Origin: Ancylobacter aquaticus
GTDB taxonomy: Bacteria > Pseudomonadota > Alphaproteobacteria > Rhizobiales > Xanthobacteraceae
Direction: 5' to 3'
DNA: 64,000 nt
Assembly (NCBI RefSeq): GCF_004339465.1
Contig: NZ_SMFY01000002.1
Location: forward strand, 992,001-1,056,000
Below are positions 24,662-35,396 of this stretch, piece by piece. How positions within the stretch are numbered: the first letter of the stretch is position 1; every line of letters begins with the position of its first letter. The translations under genes and the position numbers were made by a program. A model generated the notes under the pieces. That model did no database searches. It was given only the letters and a program-made list of their open reading frames with translations, and had not been told where the DNA came from.

Positions 24662-27571
24662 ATGCCGCATGACACGCTTCTCCTCGCCGCGCTGCTTCTG
24701 CCGTTTCTCGGCAGCCTCGCTGCGGGGTTCCTGCCGACCCATGCGCGCAATTCGGCGGCGGTTCTGGCGGGAAGCGTGGCGGTGGCGGGGATGGCCATCA
24801 CCATCTGGCTTTACCCCACGGTGGCGGAAGGCACGCCGGTGCAGTTCTGGCTGTCCTGGCTGCCCATGCTGGGGCTCGACTTCACCCTGCGGCTCGACGG
24901 CCTCGCCTGGCTGTTCGCGATGATGATCTTCGGCATTGGCGCGCTCGTCGTGCTCTATGCCCGCTACTACATGTCGCGCGAAGATCCGGTGCCGCGCTTC
25001 TTTTCGTTCCTGCTTGCCTTCATGGGCTCGATGATCGGCATCGTGCTGTCGGGCAATTTGATCCAGCTGGTGTTCTTCTGGGAACTGACCAGCCTGTTCT
25101 CGTTCCTGCTCATCGGCTACTGGCACCACAGCGCCAGCGCCCGCGACGGCGCCCGCATGGCACTCACCGTCACCGGCACGGGCGGGCTGTGCCTGCTGGT
25201 CGGTGTACTGCTGATCGGTCGCATCGTCGGCAGCTACGACATCGACCAGGTGCTTGAGTCGCGAGACCTCATTGTCCAGAGCGAGCTCTACGTGCCGGCG
25301 CTGGTGCTGATCCTGCTCGGCGCCTTCACCAAGAGCGCGCAGTTCCCGTTCCATTTCTGGCTGCCGCACGCCATGGCGGCGCCGACCCCGGTCTCGGCCT
25401 ATCTGCACTCCGCCACCATGGTGAAGGCGGGCATCTTTCTTCTCATGCGGCTCTGGCCGGTGATGTCGGGCACTGATGCCTGGTTCTACATGGTGGTCCC
25501 GGCCGGGCTGGTGACGCTGATCCTCGGCGCCTTCGTCGCCATCTTCCAGCAGGACCTGAAGGGGCTGCTCGCCTATTCCACCATCAGCCATCTCGGGCTG
25601 ATCACTCTTCTGCTCGGGCTCGGCAGCCCGCTGGCGGCGGTGGCGGCGATTTTCCACACGCTGAACCACGCCATCTTCAAGGCGTCGCTGTTCATGGCGG
25701 CCGGCATCATCGACCACGAGACCGGCACCCGCGACCTGCGCAAGCTGAGCGGGCTCTACCGCTACATGCCGTTCACCGCCACGTTGGCCATGGTCGCCGC
25801 CGCCGCCATGGCCGGCGTCCCGCTGGTCAACGGCTTCATCTCCAAGGAGATGTTCTTCGCCGAGGCGGTGGCCGACCATACCGGCTCGCTGCTCGACGAC
25901 AGCCTGCCCTATTGGGCGACGCTCGCCGGCGTGTTCAGCGTCACCTATTCGCTGCGCTTCATCCTCGGCGTGTTCTTCGGTCCCCCGCCCATCGGGCTGG
26001 CGCACCGCCCGCACGAGCCGGCGCACTGGATGCGCTTTCCGATCGAGCTTCTGGTGCTGATCTGCCTGCTGATCGGCATCGTGCCCGGGCTGACGGTGGG
26101 CCCGGTTCTCGCCACCGCCGTGAACGGCCTGCTGGACGCCACCCCACCCTATTACAGCCTGTCGGTGTGGCACGGCTTCAACCTGCCGCTGATGATGAGC
26201 CTCATCGCCATGGCCGGTGGCGTGGTGCTGTATCTCGCCCTGCGCCGTTATCTCCAGAGCGGCATCGAGGGCCCGCCGATCCTGCGCGATTTCAAGGGCC
26301 AGCGCATCTTCGAGAAGGTGCTGGCGACCCTGTCGTGGCAATGGGCGCGAGCCGCCGAATTCGCGCTGGGCACGCGGCATCTGCAGCCGCAGATGCGGAT
26401 CGTCATCACGCTCGCCGTGGTCGCCGCGCTGGCGCCTTTCATTGCCAACGGTGCCGTCGGCACAGGGGACAAGCCCGGCACGGCGCTGCCGCCCGCCTTC
26501 GCGTTGCTGTGGCTGATCGGCGGGGCCTGCGCACTCGGCGCCGCCTATCAGGCCAAGTACCACCGCTTCGCCGCGCTGGTGCTGGTGGGCGGAGCAGGGC
26601 TCGTGACCTGCATCACCTTCGTCTGGCTTTCGGCCCCGGACCTCGCCGTCACCCAGTTGCTGGTGGAAATCGTGACCACGGTGCTGCTGCTGCTCGGCCT
26701 GCGCTGGCTGCCCAAGCGCATCGAGGATGTCTATCCCACGCGCCCGCCGCTGAAGGTGCTGCTGCGCCGCTATGTCGACATCACCATCGCCTGCGGCCTC
26801 GGCGGGGTAATGGCGTTCCTGGCTTATTGCCTGATGACCCGCCCGCTGAACTCCAGCGTCTCGCGCTTCTTCGTCGAGCGCGCCTATTCGGAAGGCGGCG
26901 GCACCAACATCATCAACGTCATCCTGGTCGATTTCCGCGGTTTCGACACGATGGGCGAGATCGTCGTTCTGTGCCTCGCCGCGCTCACCGTGTTCGCACT
27001 GCTGCGCCGGTTCCGCCCGGCGCCGGAGAGCATCCGCACGCCGGAGCAGCAGCGCATCCAGAACGCCTATGACGAAGCCTCGCCCGATCGCTCGCCCGGC
27101 GACACGGTGGCCGACTACATGCTGATTCCCCGCCTCATCATGCACTGGCTGTTCCCGGTCATCGCGGTGATGGCGGTCTATCTGTTCATGCGCGGGCACG
27201 ACCTGCCGGGCGGCGGCTTTGCCGCCGGCATCACGCTCTCCATCGCCTTCGTGGTGCAGTACATGGCGAGCGGGGCGCGCTGGGTGGAGGACCATCTCCG
27301 GGTGCTGCCGCTGCGCTGGATGGGGCTGGGCCTGCTCACCTCCTGCGCCACCGGCGTCGGCTCCTGGTGGTTCGGCTACCCCTTCCTCACCTCGCATTTC
27401 CAGTATGTGGAGGTGCCCTTCATCGGCAAGATGCCGGCGGCCTCGGCGCTGCTGTTCGATCTCGGTGTGTTCGCGCTGGTGGTCGGCGCCACGGTGCTGA
27501 TCCTCATCGCCCTTGCCCACCAGTCGCTGCGCAGTTCGCGCGCCTCGCAGGCCGCCGAGGGAGGCGACTGA
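24662..27571 (+). CDS. mrpA: Mrp-type antiporter subunit A fused to B (PhaAB type)
   Basis: The product is 969 aa. The first 500 residues are the NuoL-like proton-antiporter unit with the key Glu in 'FFWELTSLFSFLLIGYWHH' (near 140) and Lys in 'GAFTKSAQFPFHFWLPHAM' (near 225). A MrpA C-terminal domain follows to about 780 ('TVDFRGFDTMGEIVVL' type motif), then an MnhB domain to 960 ('PGGGFAAGITLSIAF', 'GAxVLILIAL'). A+B fusion is the Sinorhizobium PhaAB arrangement. The complex exchanges Na+ or K+ for protons at the inner membrane and supports alkaline pH and salt tolerance. The stop overlaps mrpC by one base. Confidence 0.95.
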   Translation: MPHDTLLLAALLLPFLGSLAAGFLPTHARNSAAVLAGSVAVAGMAITIWLYPTVAEGTPVQFWLSWLPMLGLDFTLRLDGLAWLFAMMIFGIGALVVLYARYYMSREDPVPRFFSFLLAFMGSMIGIVLSGNLIQLVFFWELTSLFSFLLIGYWHHSASARDGARMALTVTGTGGLCLLVGVLLIGRIVGSYDIDQVLESRDLIVQSELYVPALVLILLGAFTKSAQFPFHFWLPHAMAAPTPVSAYLHSATMVKAGIFLLMRLWPVMSGTDAWFYMVVPAGLVTLILGAFVAIFQQDLKGLLAYSTISHLGLITLLLGLGSPLAAVAAIFHTLNHAIFKASLFMAAGIIDHETGTRDLRKLSGLYRYMPFTATLAMVAAAAMAGVPLVNGFISKEMFFAEAVADHTGSLLDDSLPYWATLAGVFSVTYSLRFILGVFFGPPPIGLAHRPHEPAHWMRFPIELLVLICLLIGIVPGLTVGPVLATAVNGLLDATPPYYSLSVWHGFNLPLMMSLIAMAGGVVLYLALRRYLQSGIEGPPILRDFKGQRIFEKVLATLSWQWARAAEFALGTRHLQPQMRIVITLAVVAALAPFIANGAVGTGDKPGTALPPAFALLWLIGGACALGAAYQAKYHRFAALVLVGGAGLVTCITFVWLSAPDLAVTQLLVEIVTTVLLLLGLRWLPKRIEDVYPTRPPLKVLLRRYVDITIACGLGGVMAFLAYCLMTRPLNSSVSRFFVERAYSEGGGTNIINVILVDFRGFDTMGEIVVLCLAALTVFALLRRFRPAPESIRTPEQQRIQNAYDEASPDRSPGDTVADYMLIPRLIMHWLFPVIAVMAVYLFMRGHDLPGGGFAAGITLSIAFVVQYMASGARWVEDHLRVLPLRWMGLGLLTSCATGVGSWWFGYPFLTSHFQYVEVPFIGKMPAASALLFDLGVFALVVGATVLILIALAHQSLRSSRASQAAEGGD

Positions 27572-27921
27572 TGGAAATCGTCCTCGCCATCGGCATCGGC
27601 ATCTTCACCACCTCGGGCGTCTGGCTGCTGCTGCGCCCGCGCACCTATCAGGTCATCATCGGCCTCGCGCTGCTGTCCTATGCGGTCAACCTGTTCATCT
27701 TCGCCATGGCCGGCGGCGGGCTGCGCGTCGACGCGCCGCCCATCCTGCCGCCCGGCGGCATCGGCGATCCGGCGGCGATCGCCGACCCGATCCCGCAGGC
27801 GCTGGTGCTCACCGCCATCGTCATCGGCTTCGCCATGACGGCGCTGTTCCTGGTCGTGCTGCTGGCCGCGCGCGGGCGCACCGGCACCGACCATGTTGAC
27901 GGGCGGGAGCCGGAGCGATGA
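27571..27921 (+). CDS. mrpC: Mrp antiporter subunit C
   Basis: The product is 116 aa and NuoK-like with three membrane helices. 'GVWLLLRPRTYQVIIGLALLSYAVNLFIF' includes the conserved Gly and Asn region, and 'DPIPQALVLTAIVIGFAMTA' is the MnhC signature. It starts in the mrpA stop (TGATG) and ends in an ATGA overlap with mrpD, so all subunits are translationally coupled. Confidence 0.95.
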   Translation: MEIVLAIGIGIFTTSGVWLLLRPRTYQVIIGLALLSYAVNLFIFAMAGGGLRVDAPPILPPGGIGDPAAIADPIPQALVLTAIVIGFAMTALFLVVLLAARGRTGTDHVDGREPER

Positions 27922-29579
27922 TCCCGGTCCTCAACCACCTCGCCATCCTGCCCATCCTGCTGCCGCTGGCGGTGGGCGCCTTCATGCTGCTGTTCGACGA
28001 GCGCCGCCGGGCGCTCAAGATGACGCTCAGCCTTGCGACCGTGTTCACCCTGCTGGTGATCGCGGTCACGCTCGTGGTGCTGGTCGGGCTGCCCAATGGC
28101 GACCGCTGGTCGACCATGATCGTCTACCCCCTGGGTAACTGGCCGCCGCCCTTCGGCATCGTGCTGGTGGTGGACCGTCTCGCCGCGCTGATGCTGCTGC
28201 TTACCGCCGTGCTGGGCTGCGCCACGCTGCTCTTCGCCATGGCGCGCTGGCACAATGCGGGGCCGCGCTTCTACACGCTGTTCCTGCTGCTGCTGATGGG
28301 GCTCAACGGCGCCTTCCTCACCGGCGACCTGTTCAACCTGTTCGTGTTCTTCGAAATCCTGCTCGCGGCTTCCTATGGCCTGGTGCTGCACGGCTCGGGC
28401 ACGGCGCGGGTGCGGGCCGGGCTGCACTACATCCCGATCAACCTTGTCGCCTCGTCGCTGTTCCTGGTCGGCGTGGCGGTGATCTACGGCGTCACCGGCA
28501 CGCTCAACATGGCCGATCTCAGCCGGATCGTGCCGACCCTGTCGCCGGATTCGCGCACGCTGATGGAGGCGGGCGCGGCGGTGCTCGGCATCGCCTTCCT
28601 GGTGAAGGCCGGCATGTGGCCGCTCAGTTTCTGGCTGCCAACCACCTATGCTGCCGCCTGCGCCCCCGTTGCCGCCATGTTCGCCATCATGACCAAGGTC
28701 GGCATCTATGTGATCCTGCGCCTGTTCCTGCTGTGCTTCGGCGACGAGGCGGGTGCGTCGGAAGAGTTCGGCGCGCTCTGGCTGTATTATGGCGGCATGG
28801 CCACCATCCTGTTCGGCGGCCTCGGCGTGCTGGCCTCGCAGTCGATGCAGCGGCTGGGCGGCTATGCCGTGCTCATCTCCTCCGGCACGCTCCTCGCGGC
28901 CATCGGCACCGGCAACAGCGCGGTGATATCGGGGGCGCTCTATTATCTCGTCACCTCCACCCTGGCGATCTCGGCCTATTTCCTGCTGGTCGAACTGATC
29001 GAGCGCGGCCAGGCGGCGGGCGCCGATGTGCTCGCCGTCACGCTGGAGATTTTCGGCGACCCGGAGGAGGATATCGAGGACGAGGACGAGGAGGTGGGCG
29101 TTGCCATCCCCGCCACCATCGCCGTGCTGGGCGGCGCCTTCCTCGCCGCGACAGCGCTGCTCGCCGGCCTGCCGCCGCTCTCGGGCTTCATCGCCAAATT
29201 CGCCATGCTGTCGGCGTTGCTGAACGAGGCCGGAGAGATCCCCTTCGCCCATTGGGCCTTCGTGGCGCTGCTCATGCTGTCGGGCCTCGCCACGCTCATC
29301 GCCATGACCCGCAACGGCATTCGCACGCTCTGGGTGCCGGCGGAGACGGAGATTCCGCGCGTGCGCGCCATCGAGGCGATCCCGGTGGGGGCGCTGCTGT
29401 TCCTGTGCGCGGCGATGACCTTCGCCGGCGGCCCTGTCATGCGCTACATGGAGGCCACCGCGCAGATCCTTTACTGGCCAAGCGAATATGCCCGCGACGT
29501 GCTCGGCGACCGGCCCACCGGCCATGTCACGAGCGATCCCCGCGCCAGCGGCCATGGCCCTTCGGGAGGCACGCCATGA
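27918..29579 (+). CDS. mrpD: Mrp antiporter subunit D
   Basis: The product is 553 aa, a second NuoM/N-like proton channel subunit. Key residues: Glu in 'LFNLFVFFEILLAASYGLVLHG' (near 145) and Lys in 'FLVKAGMWPLSFWLPTTYA' (near 225). A charged loop 'PEEDIEDEDEEV' near residues 380-392 is longer and more acidic than in most MrpD and may face the cytoplasm. It sits between mrpC and mrpE with four-base overlaps at both ends. Confidence 0.95.
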   Translation: MIPVLNHLAILPILLPLAVGAFMLLFDERRRALKMTLSLATVFTLLVIAVTLVVLVGLPNGDRWSTMIVYPLGNWPPPFGIVLVVDRLAALMLLLTAVLGCATLLFAMARWHNAGPRFYTLFLLLLMGLNGAFLTGDLFNLFVFFEILLAASYGLVLHGSGTARVRAGLHYIPINLVASSLFLVGVAVIYGVTGTLNMADLSRIVPTLSPDSRTLMEAGAAVLGIAFLVKAGMWPLSFWLPTTYAAACAPVAAMFAIMTKVGIYVILRLFLLCFGDEAGASEEFGALWLYYGGMATILFGGLGVLASQSMQRLGGYAVLISSGTLLAAIGTGNSAVISGALYYLVTSTLAISAYFLLVELIERGQAAGADVLAVTLEIFGDPEEDIEDEDEEVGVAIPATIAVLGGAFLAATALLAGLPPLSGFIAKFAMLSALLNEAGEIPFAHWAFVALLMLSGLATLIAMTRNGIRTLWVPAETEIPRVRAIEAIPVGALLFLCAAMTFAGGPVMRYMEATAQILYWPSEYARDVLGDRPTGHVTSDPRASGHGPSGGTP

Positions 29580-30073
29580 CCCGGCTGAAGCGCGTTCTGC
29601 CTTATCCGCTGCTGTTCGTGGCGCTGCTTGGCATGTGGCTGCTGATGACGCAGAGCCTTTCGACCGGCCAGTTCCTGCTTGGCGCACTGGTGGCTTTCGG
29701 CGGCTGCTGGACGATGGTGGCGCTGGACCCGCCGGCGGGCCGGCTGCGCCGTCCGGGGGCCGTTGCGCGGCTGGCCGGGCGGGTCTTCATCGACGTGTTC
29801 CGCTCCAACCTCGCAGTCGGCAGCATCATCCTCGGCAGTGAGGACCGGCGCACCCATGCCGGCTTCATGAGCCTGCGGCTCGACCTCACCAGCCCCTATG
29901 GGCTCGCCGTTCTGGCCATCATCCTCACCTGCACGCCCGGCACGCAATGGGTGCGCTACGACCCCTCGCAGCGCGTGCTGATGCTGCATGTGCTCGACCT
30001 CGTGGACGACAGGCACTGGGTGCGGACCATCAAGGAGCGCTATGAGAGCCTGTTGATGGAGATCTTCGAATGA
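29576..30073 (+). CDS. mrpE: Mrp antiporter subunit E
   Basis: The product is 165 aa. Two or three N-terminal membrane helices are followed by a cytoplasmic domain with 'VFRSNLAVGSIIL' and 'CTPGTQWVRYD', the MnhE signatures (usual 'TPGT..v...d'). 'LHVLDLVDDRHW' follows. MrpE is needed for full activity but is not an ion path. ATGA overlaps link it to mrpD and mrpF. Confidence 0.94.
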   Translation: MTRLKRVLPYPLLFVALLGMWLLMTQSLSTGQFLLGALVAFGGCWTMVALDPPAGRLRRPGAVARLAGRVFIDVFRSNLAVGSIILGSEDRRTHAGFMSLRLDLTSPYGLAVLAIILTCTPGTQWVRYDPSQRVLMLHVLDLVDDRHWVRTIKERYESLLMEIFE

Positions 30074-30351
30074 GCGTCGCCATCCTCGGCTGGTCGATCA
30101 CCGTGGCGCAGGTGCTGCTCACCCTCGCCATGGCCTGCGCGGTGCTGCGCTTCATGCGCGGGCCCCGGGCGCAGGACCGCATCATCGGCCTCGACACCTT
30201 CTATGTGAACGCCATGCTGCTGCTCGTCACCCTCGGCATCCGCAGCGGCACGACGCTCTATTTCGAGGCGGCGCTGGTCATCGGCCTGCTGGGCTTCGTC
30301 GGCACGGTGGCCCTGGCGAAGTTTCTGATGCGCGGCGAGGTGATCGAATGA
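30070..30351 (+). CDS. mrpF: Mrp antiporter subunit F
   Basis: The product is 93 aa with three membrane helices. 'RFMRGPRAQDRIIGLDTFYVNAMLL' carries the conserved Asp of MnhF, which sits in the membrane and is needed for ion exchange. It is coupled to mrpE and mrpG by four-base overlaps. Confidence 0.94.
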   Translation: MSVAILGWSITVAQVLLTLAMACAVLRFMRGPRAQDRIIGLDTFYVNAMLLLVTLGIRSGTTLYFEAALVIGLLGFVGTVALAKFLMRGEVIE

Positions 30352-30707
30352 ACGCCCCCGACCTGCCGCTCTGGGCGGCGATCCTCGTTTCGTTCTTCCT
30401 CATCGCTGGCGCGCTGGTGACGCTGCTCGGCTCCATCGGACTGTGGCGGCTGCCGGATTTCTACGCCCGGCTGCACGCCCCTTCGCTCGGCGCCACGCTG
30501 GGCACCGGCTTCATCCTCATCGGATCGATGATCTGTTTTTCGGTGCTGCAGGGCCGGCCGCTGGTGCACGAGGTGCTGATCGGCCTGTTCGTCACCATCA
30601 CCACGCCGGTCACGCTGATGCTTCTGGCCAGCGCTTCGCTCTATCGCGACCGGGTGGAAGGCAACGACGCCGCGCCCAAGAAGGACCCGGCGCCGACCGA
30701 ACTCTAG
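30348..30707 (+). CDS. mrpG: Mrp antiporter subunit G
   Basis: The product is 119 aa. Three membrane helices include 'GSIGLWRLPDFYARLHAPSLGATLG', the MnhG signature, and 'VHEVLIGLFVTITTPVTLMLL'. A charged tail 'GNDAAPKKDPAPTEL' follows. It is the last gene of the operon; a hairpin begins nine bases past the stop. Confidence 0.94.
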   Translation: MNAPDLPLWAAILVSFFLIAGALVTLLGSIGLWRLPDFYARLHAPSLGATLGTGFILIGSMICFSVLQGRPLVHEVLIGLFVTITTPVTLMLLASASLYRDRVEGNDAAPKKDPAPTEL

Positions 30708-30715
30708 AGTGCAAT

Positions 30716-30744
30716 CCGATCAGCTTGCGATGCAGGCTGATCGG
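30716..30744 (+). terminator. Hairpin after the Mrp operon
   Basis: CCGATCAGC and its exact complement enclose TTGCGATGCAG. There is no T run, so termination may be weak or bidirectional. The 11-base loop is the same as that of the hairpin at 21276-21314 except for two central bases. Confidence 0.55.
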
Positions 30745-30774
30745 CGCGTGCTCTAAAGGCCGGCCCGGCCGCGT

Positions 30775-31032
30775 TCAGCGGCGCTGGTCGCCGGGCTTCT
30801 TCGGCGTCCCATCCAGCGAGCCGTCGACGGTCTTCACCGCGTCGGGCGCAAAGCGTCCCCCGTCGCGCTCGGCCGGCTCGCCATCGGTGGGGTGGTTGTC
30901 ATTGTCCACCTCGCCGAGCGGCGGGGCCAACGGGTCCGACACCGCCGTGGTCCGGTCTTCGAGCACCGCATCGACATTGGCGGGATCGACGACGACGGTG
31001 TTCTGGTCGAGCTTGCGGGGATCAAGAACCAT
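30775..31032 (-). CDS. Hypothetical hydrophilic protein
   Basis: The product would be 85 aa, rich in Asp, Pro and Thr ('LDQNTVVVDPANVDAVLED', 'GGRFAPDAVKTVDGSLDGTPKK'). It has no hydrophobic segment and no cysteine and is probably disordered or a small cytosolic protein. GGAGG eight bases upstream decides the start at 31032, over an in-frame ATG 21 bases before. It reads against the Mrp operon end and lies downstream of the AcoR-like gene on the same strand, 72 bases away. I do not recognise it. Confidence 0.55.
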   Translation of the reverse strand: MVLDPRKLDQNTVVVDPANVDAVLEDRTTAVSDPLAPPLGEVDNDNHPTDGEPAERDGGRFAPDAVKTVDGSLDGTPKKPGDQRR

Positions 31033-31104
31033 CGGGGCGGCCTCCATGAGCATGTCAGGAGGTAACGGGCCGAACCGTCGCGGGTTCCCTTGACGCGGCG
31101 GTGC

Positions 31105-32946
31105 TCAGGCGTGGAAAAGGCGCCGATAGAGCGTCGAGCGGTTGATGCCGAGCCGGCGGGCGGCCTGCGAGACATTGCCGCCGCAGCTCTCCACCGCCTG
31201 TCGCATAGCCTCGACCGTGAGCGCGTCGAGCGTACCCACCGGGGCGGTCCCCGTCGGCACCGCCAGAACTTCGGGCGGCAGCATGTCCTCGCCCACCGGG
31301 CGGAACGGGTCGGCCAGCGCCGCAAGCGCGCGCAGCGTGCCGGCCAATTGGCGAAAATTGCCCGGCCAGTCATAGGCGGCGAGCCGCGCCTCGCAGGCGT
31401 CCGAGAGCGTCAGCCGCTTGTCCTCGACCAGCCGCGCCCACAGCGCGCGCACGATCTCCGCCCGGTCCGCGAGGCGGCGCAGCGGCGGCAATTCCACCGT
31501 GTAGTGGGCGATGCGGAAATACAAATCCTGCCGGAAGCTGCCGGCCTCCACCAGCAGCCTCAGGTCGCGATGGGTGGCGCAGAGCAGGGCGAAATCGACT
31601 TTCACCGGCCGCCCGCCGCCAAGCGGGGCGACCTCCCGCTCCTGCAGAACCCGCAGCAGGCGCGACTGCAGCGCCAGCGGCATGTCGCCGATCTCATCGA
31701 GAAACAGCACCCCGCCATCGGCCTCGCGCAGCAGCCCGCGCCGCCCCTGCCGGCGGGCGCCGGTAAAGGCCCCGTCCTCATAGCCGAACAGTTCGGATTC
31801 AATCAGCGTCTCGGGGATGGCGGCGCAGTTCACCGCCACGAAGGCGCCGCCGCCGCGCGCGCTGAGCCGGTGGATTTCGCGCGCCGCCAGTTCCTTGCCG
31901 GTGCCGGTTTCCCCCCGGATCAGCACCGGCACGTCGGCCGCCACCATCCGCACAGCGCGCGCCAGTGCCGCCCGTTCCTCCGGGCCGAGCAGCGGGCCTT
32001 CCTCGCGCCGTGCCGGGCGCAGCTTCGGCCCGGAAGGGAGTCGCGCGCCCGAGCCCTCGAAACGGCCATAAAGCGGCCCGCCGCCGCGCCCGCGCAGCGC
32101 CTGCGTCTCGCCATCCGTGCCGGGCAGCCGCTCCAGCAGATCGCCGGCGCGCTTTTCGCCGAGCGCCGACCAGTCGGCACCGACCAGCCCGAGCCCGGCC
32201 CGGTTTGCCGCCACCAGCCGCTCGTCCTCGAAAACAAGCACGCCCTCGCGCGAGGTGCCGAGCAGCGCCCGGTCGGCCTGCAGCCGCAGCACCCGGCGGC
32301 CGGAAAAGTCCTCGTCGAAGAAGCGATGCTCGATCTGCTCGACCGCCAGCCGGACAAGCCCAAGCGCGTGGCGGTGGTCCACCGCCGCCGGGCCGGACAT
32401 GTCGAGCGCGCCGACGGTGTGGCCGTAAGGGTCGAGGATCGGCGCCGCCGAACAACTCAGAATGGCGTGCGGGTCGTAATAATGCTCGCCGCCATGCACG
32501 GCGATCGGCCGGCCCTCGACCAGCGCCGTGCCCACCGCATTGGTGCCGGTGGTGCTTTCGCCCCACAGCACGCCGGGGCGCAGCGCCACCTGCGCGGCCC
32601 GCGCGGCGAAATCGGCATTGCCGAGCGCATCGAGGATCAACCCCTCGGCATCGGTGAGGATGACCACGCAGCCCGTCTGCATGGCGTCGGCATAGAGGCT
32701 TTCGATCTCCGGCCGGCACAGCCGGCGCAGCCTCTCGTGCCGCTCGGTGATGGCGCTGAGCTCATGGGCGGTGAGCGGTTCGAGGCGCGGCAGGGCGGCG
32801 CTGTCGAGCCCGCGCTCGGCGCAGCGCTTCCACGAGCGCAGGATCGGCTCGGGCACCAGCGCCGCCAGCGGCCGGTCCTGCAGACCGAGCTGGAAGAACT
32901 GCTTGCGCGCGGCCAGCACGGCGCGCGGCGAGGCCTCTTGGCGCAT
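31105..32946 (-). CDS. AcoR-like sigma-54-dependent transcriptional activator
   Basis: The product is 613 aa. An N-terminal GAF-type sensor (to about 190, with '[17 protein letters not shown]' typical of AcoR) is followed by a PAS-like region. The AAA+ domain has Walker A GETGTGKE, the sigma-54 contact loop GAFTGA, and Walker [10 protein letters not shown] Fis-type helix-turn-helix closes the protein ('[22 protein letters not shown]'). GGGAGG before the ATG at 32946 decides the start. It is divergent from an aldehyde dehydrogenase gene with a -24/-12 promoter, its likely target. Relatives respond to acetoin, ethanol or other small alcohols and ketones. Confidence 0.92.
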   Translation of the reverse strand: MRQEASPRAVLAARKQFFQLGLQDRPLAALVPEPILRSWKRCAERGLDSAALPRLEPLTAHELSAITERHERLRRLCRPEIESLYADAMQTGCVVILTDAEGLILDALGNADFAARAAQVALRPGVLWGESTTGTNAVGTALVEGRPIAVHGGEHYYDPHAILSCSAAPILDPYGHTVGALDMSGPAAVDHRHALGLVRLAVEQIEHRFFDEDFSGRRVLRLQADRALLGTSREGVLVFEDERLVAANRAGLGLVGADWSALGEKRAGDLLERLPGTDGETQALRGRGGGPLYGRFEGSGARLPSGPKLRPARREEGPLLGPEERAALARAVRMVAADVPVLIRGETGTGKELAAREIHRLSARGGGAFVAVNCAAIPETLIESELFGYEDGAFTGARRQGRRGLLREADGGVLFLDEIGDMPLALQSRLLRVLQEREVAPLGGGRPVKVDFALLCATHRDLRLLVEAGSFRQDLYFRIAHYTVELPPLRRLADRAEIVRALWARLVEDKRLTLSDACEARLAAYDWPGNFRQLAGTLRALAALADPFRPVGEDMLPPEVLAVPTGTAPVGTLDALTVEAMRQAVESCGGNVSQAARRLGINRSTLYRRLFHA

Positions 32947-32960
32947 GCGATCCTCCCGGA

Positions 32961-32979
32961 GTGTTGCAAAATGCCACAC
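32961..32979. promoter_or_regulatory. Palindromic activator site next to the AcoR-like gene
   Basis: GTGTTGCAAAATGCCACAC is a 19-bp dyad with arms GTGT.GCA and TGC.ACAC and one mismatched pair. It is 15 bases upstream of the activator ATG and about 160 bases upstream of the sigma-54 promoter of the aldehyde dehydrogenase, a normal enhancer distance. It may serve both activation and autorepression. Confidence 0.55.
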
Positions 32980-33105
32980 ATGTCGCAGGTCTTGTTGTTC
33001 TTTCCGACAGTTTCTACCAAGTTTTCACCCGGCGTCCATCGGTATCATCCTCACCCCTGCGCGAGTACATCGGCAATCCGAGCGATTTCAATCCTTTGCC
33101 GTGTT

Positions 33106-33128
33106 GCAATGACGATTTTGTGCATTGC
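33106..33128. promoter_or_regulatory. Second candidate activator site
   Basis: GCAATG and CATTGC form exact 6-bp arms around 11 bases. The left part lies in GTGTTGCAAT, which repeats the left arm of the site at 32961. It is immediately upstream of the -24/-12 promoter. Confidence 0.4.
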
Positions 33129-33138
33129 GAAAAGAGGC

Positions 33139-33155
33139 TGGCACGGGCGCTGCAA
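33139..33155 (+). promoter_or_regulatory. Sigma-54 (-24/-12) promoter
   Basis: TGGCACGGGCGCTGCAA has the invariant GG and GC exactly ten bases apart and the -24 block TGGCACG complete. It is 30 bases before the aldehyde dehydrogenase ATG and matches the divergent sigma-54 activator. Confidence 0.8.
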
Positions 33156-33184
33156 TATTGAGTGTCCCAGTCTGGGAGGACCCA

Positions 33185-34702
<1,518 letters not shown>

Positions 34703-34724
34703 GGGTAAAAGAGCCTTCCGCCTT

Positions 34725-34908
34725 CCCTCATGGCCGGGCGTGACCCGGCCACCCGGGCTTTTCACCTGTCGCAGGCGGAAGGCTGGGTCCCCGGGTCGAG
34801 CCCGGGGATGAGGAAGCGGGAGAGCCCGCGCCACCGTCCCTCATGGCCGGGCTTGACCCGGCCACCCGGTCTGCTCACCTCTTGAAGGTAAAAGCCCGGG
34901 GATGAGGG
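34725..34908. repeat. Two copies of a REP-like intergenic repeat
   Basis: Copy 1 begins near 34725 and copy 2 near 34838. Both read 'CCCTCATGGCCGGG(C)' then 'TGACCCGGCCACCCGG', and end in 'CCCGGGGATGAGG'. Each can fold on itself. The same building blocks occur at 24169-24262. They fill the gap between the aldehyde dehydrogenase and DUF779 genes. Confidence 0.65.
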
Positions 34909-34925
34909 AAAGGAAGGGAGTTTCC

Positions 34926-35381
34926 ATGGACACGCCGACAGCCACACTTGCCGAGCCGGCAACCCTTGCCGAGCCGGCAACCCCCGCCGAGCCGGCGACC
35001 GACACCATCCCCCGCGTGCTTGCCACCGAGGCGGCGCTGGTGCTCATCGCGACACTTGCCGCCGAGCATGGCAAGCTGCTGTTCCACCAGTCCGGCGGCT
35101 GCTGCGACGGGTCCTCGCCCATGTGCTTCGCCGTCGGCGACTACATCGTCGGCGACCGCGACGTGCGGATGGGCGCCATCGGTGGCGCGCCTTTCTATAT
35201 GAGCCAGTCGCAGTTTGAATATTGGCAGCACACCCAGCTCATCATCGACGTGGTCCCCGGGCGCGGCGGCATGTTCAGCCTGGAGAACGGGCGCGACCAG
35301 CGCTTCCTCACCCGCTCGCGGCTGTTCACCGACGCGGAACTGGAGCGCCTCGCCCCGCTCAGCCATGGCGCGGACGGCTAA
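34926..35381 (+). CDS. DUF779 domain protein with an LAEPAT repeat leader
   Basis: The product is 151 aa. Residues 1-26 are a low-complexity leader made of three 18-bp direct repeats (34947-35000) that encode LAEPAT, LAEPAT, PAEPAT. Residues 30-148 are the DUF779 domain with 'LLFHQSGGCCDGSSPMCF' (three cysteines and a His) and 'QFEYWQHTQLIIDVVPGRGG'. DUF779 genes repeatedly follow AcoD-like aldehyde dehydrogenases. A cofactor, metal or redox helper role is suspected but not proven. AAGGAAGGGAG precedes the ATG. Confidence 0.85.
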   Translation: MDTPTATLAEPATLAEPATPAEPATDTIPRVLATEAALVLIATLAAEHGKLLFHQSGGCCDGSSPMCFAVGDYIVGDRDVRMGAIGGAPFYMSQSQFEYWQHTQLIIDVVPGRGGMFSLENGRDQRFLTRSRLFTDAELERLAPLSHGADG

Positions 35382-35396
35382 GTCTTCGCGCAGCGT

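Noticed and set aside
24656-27520. A 954-codon open frame on the minus strand
   Set aside because: It is antisense to the Mrp A/B gene; Gln/His/Arg-rich, no family.
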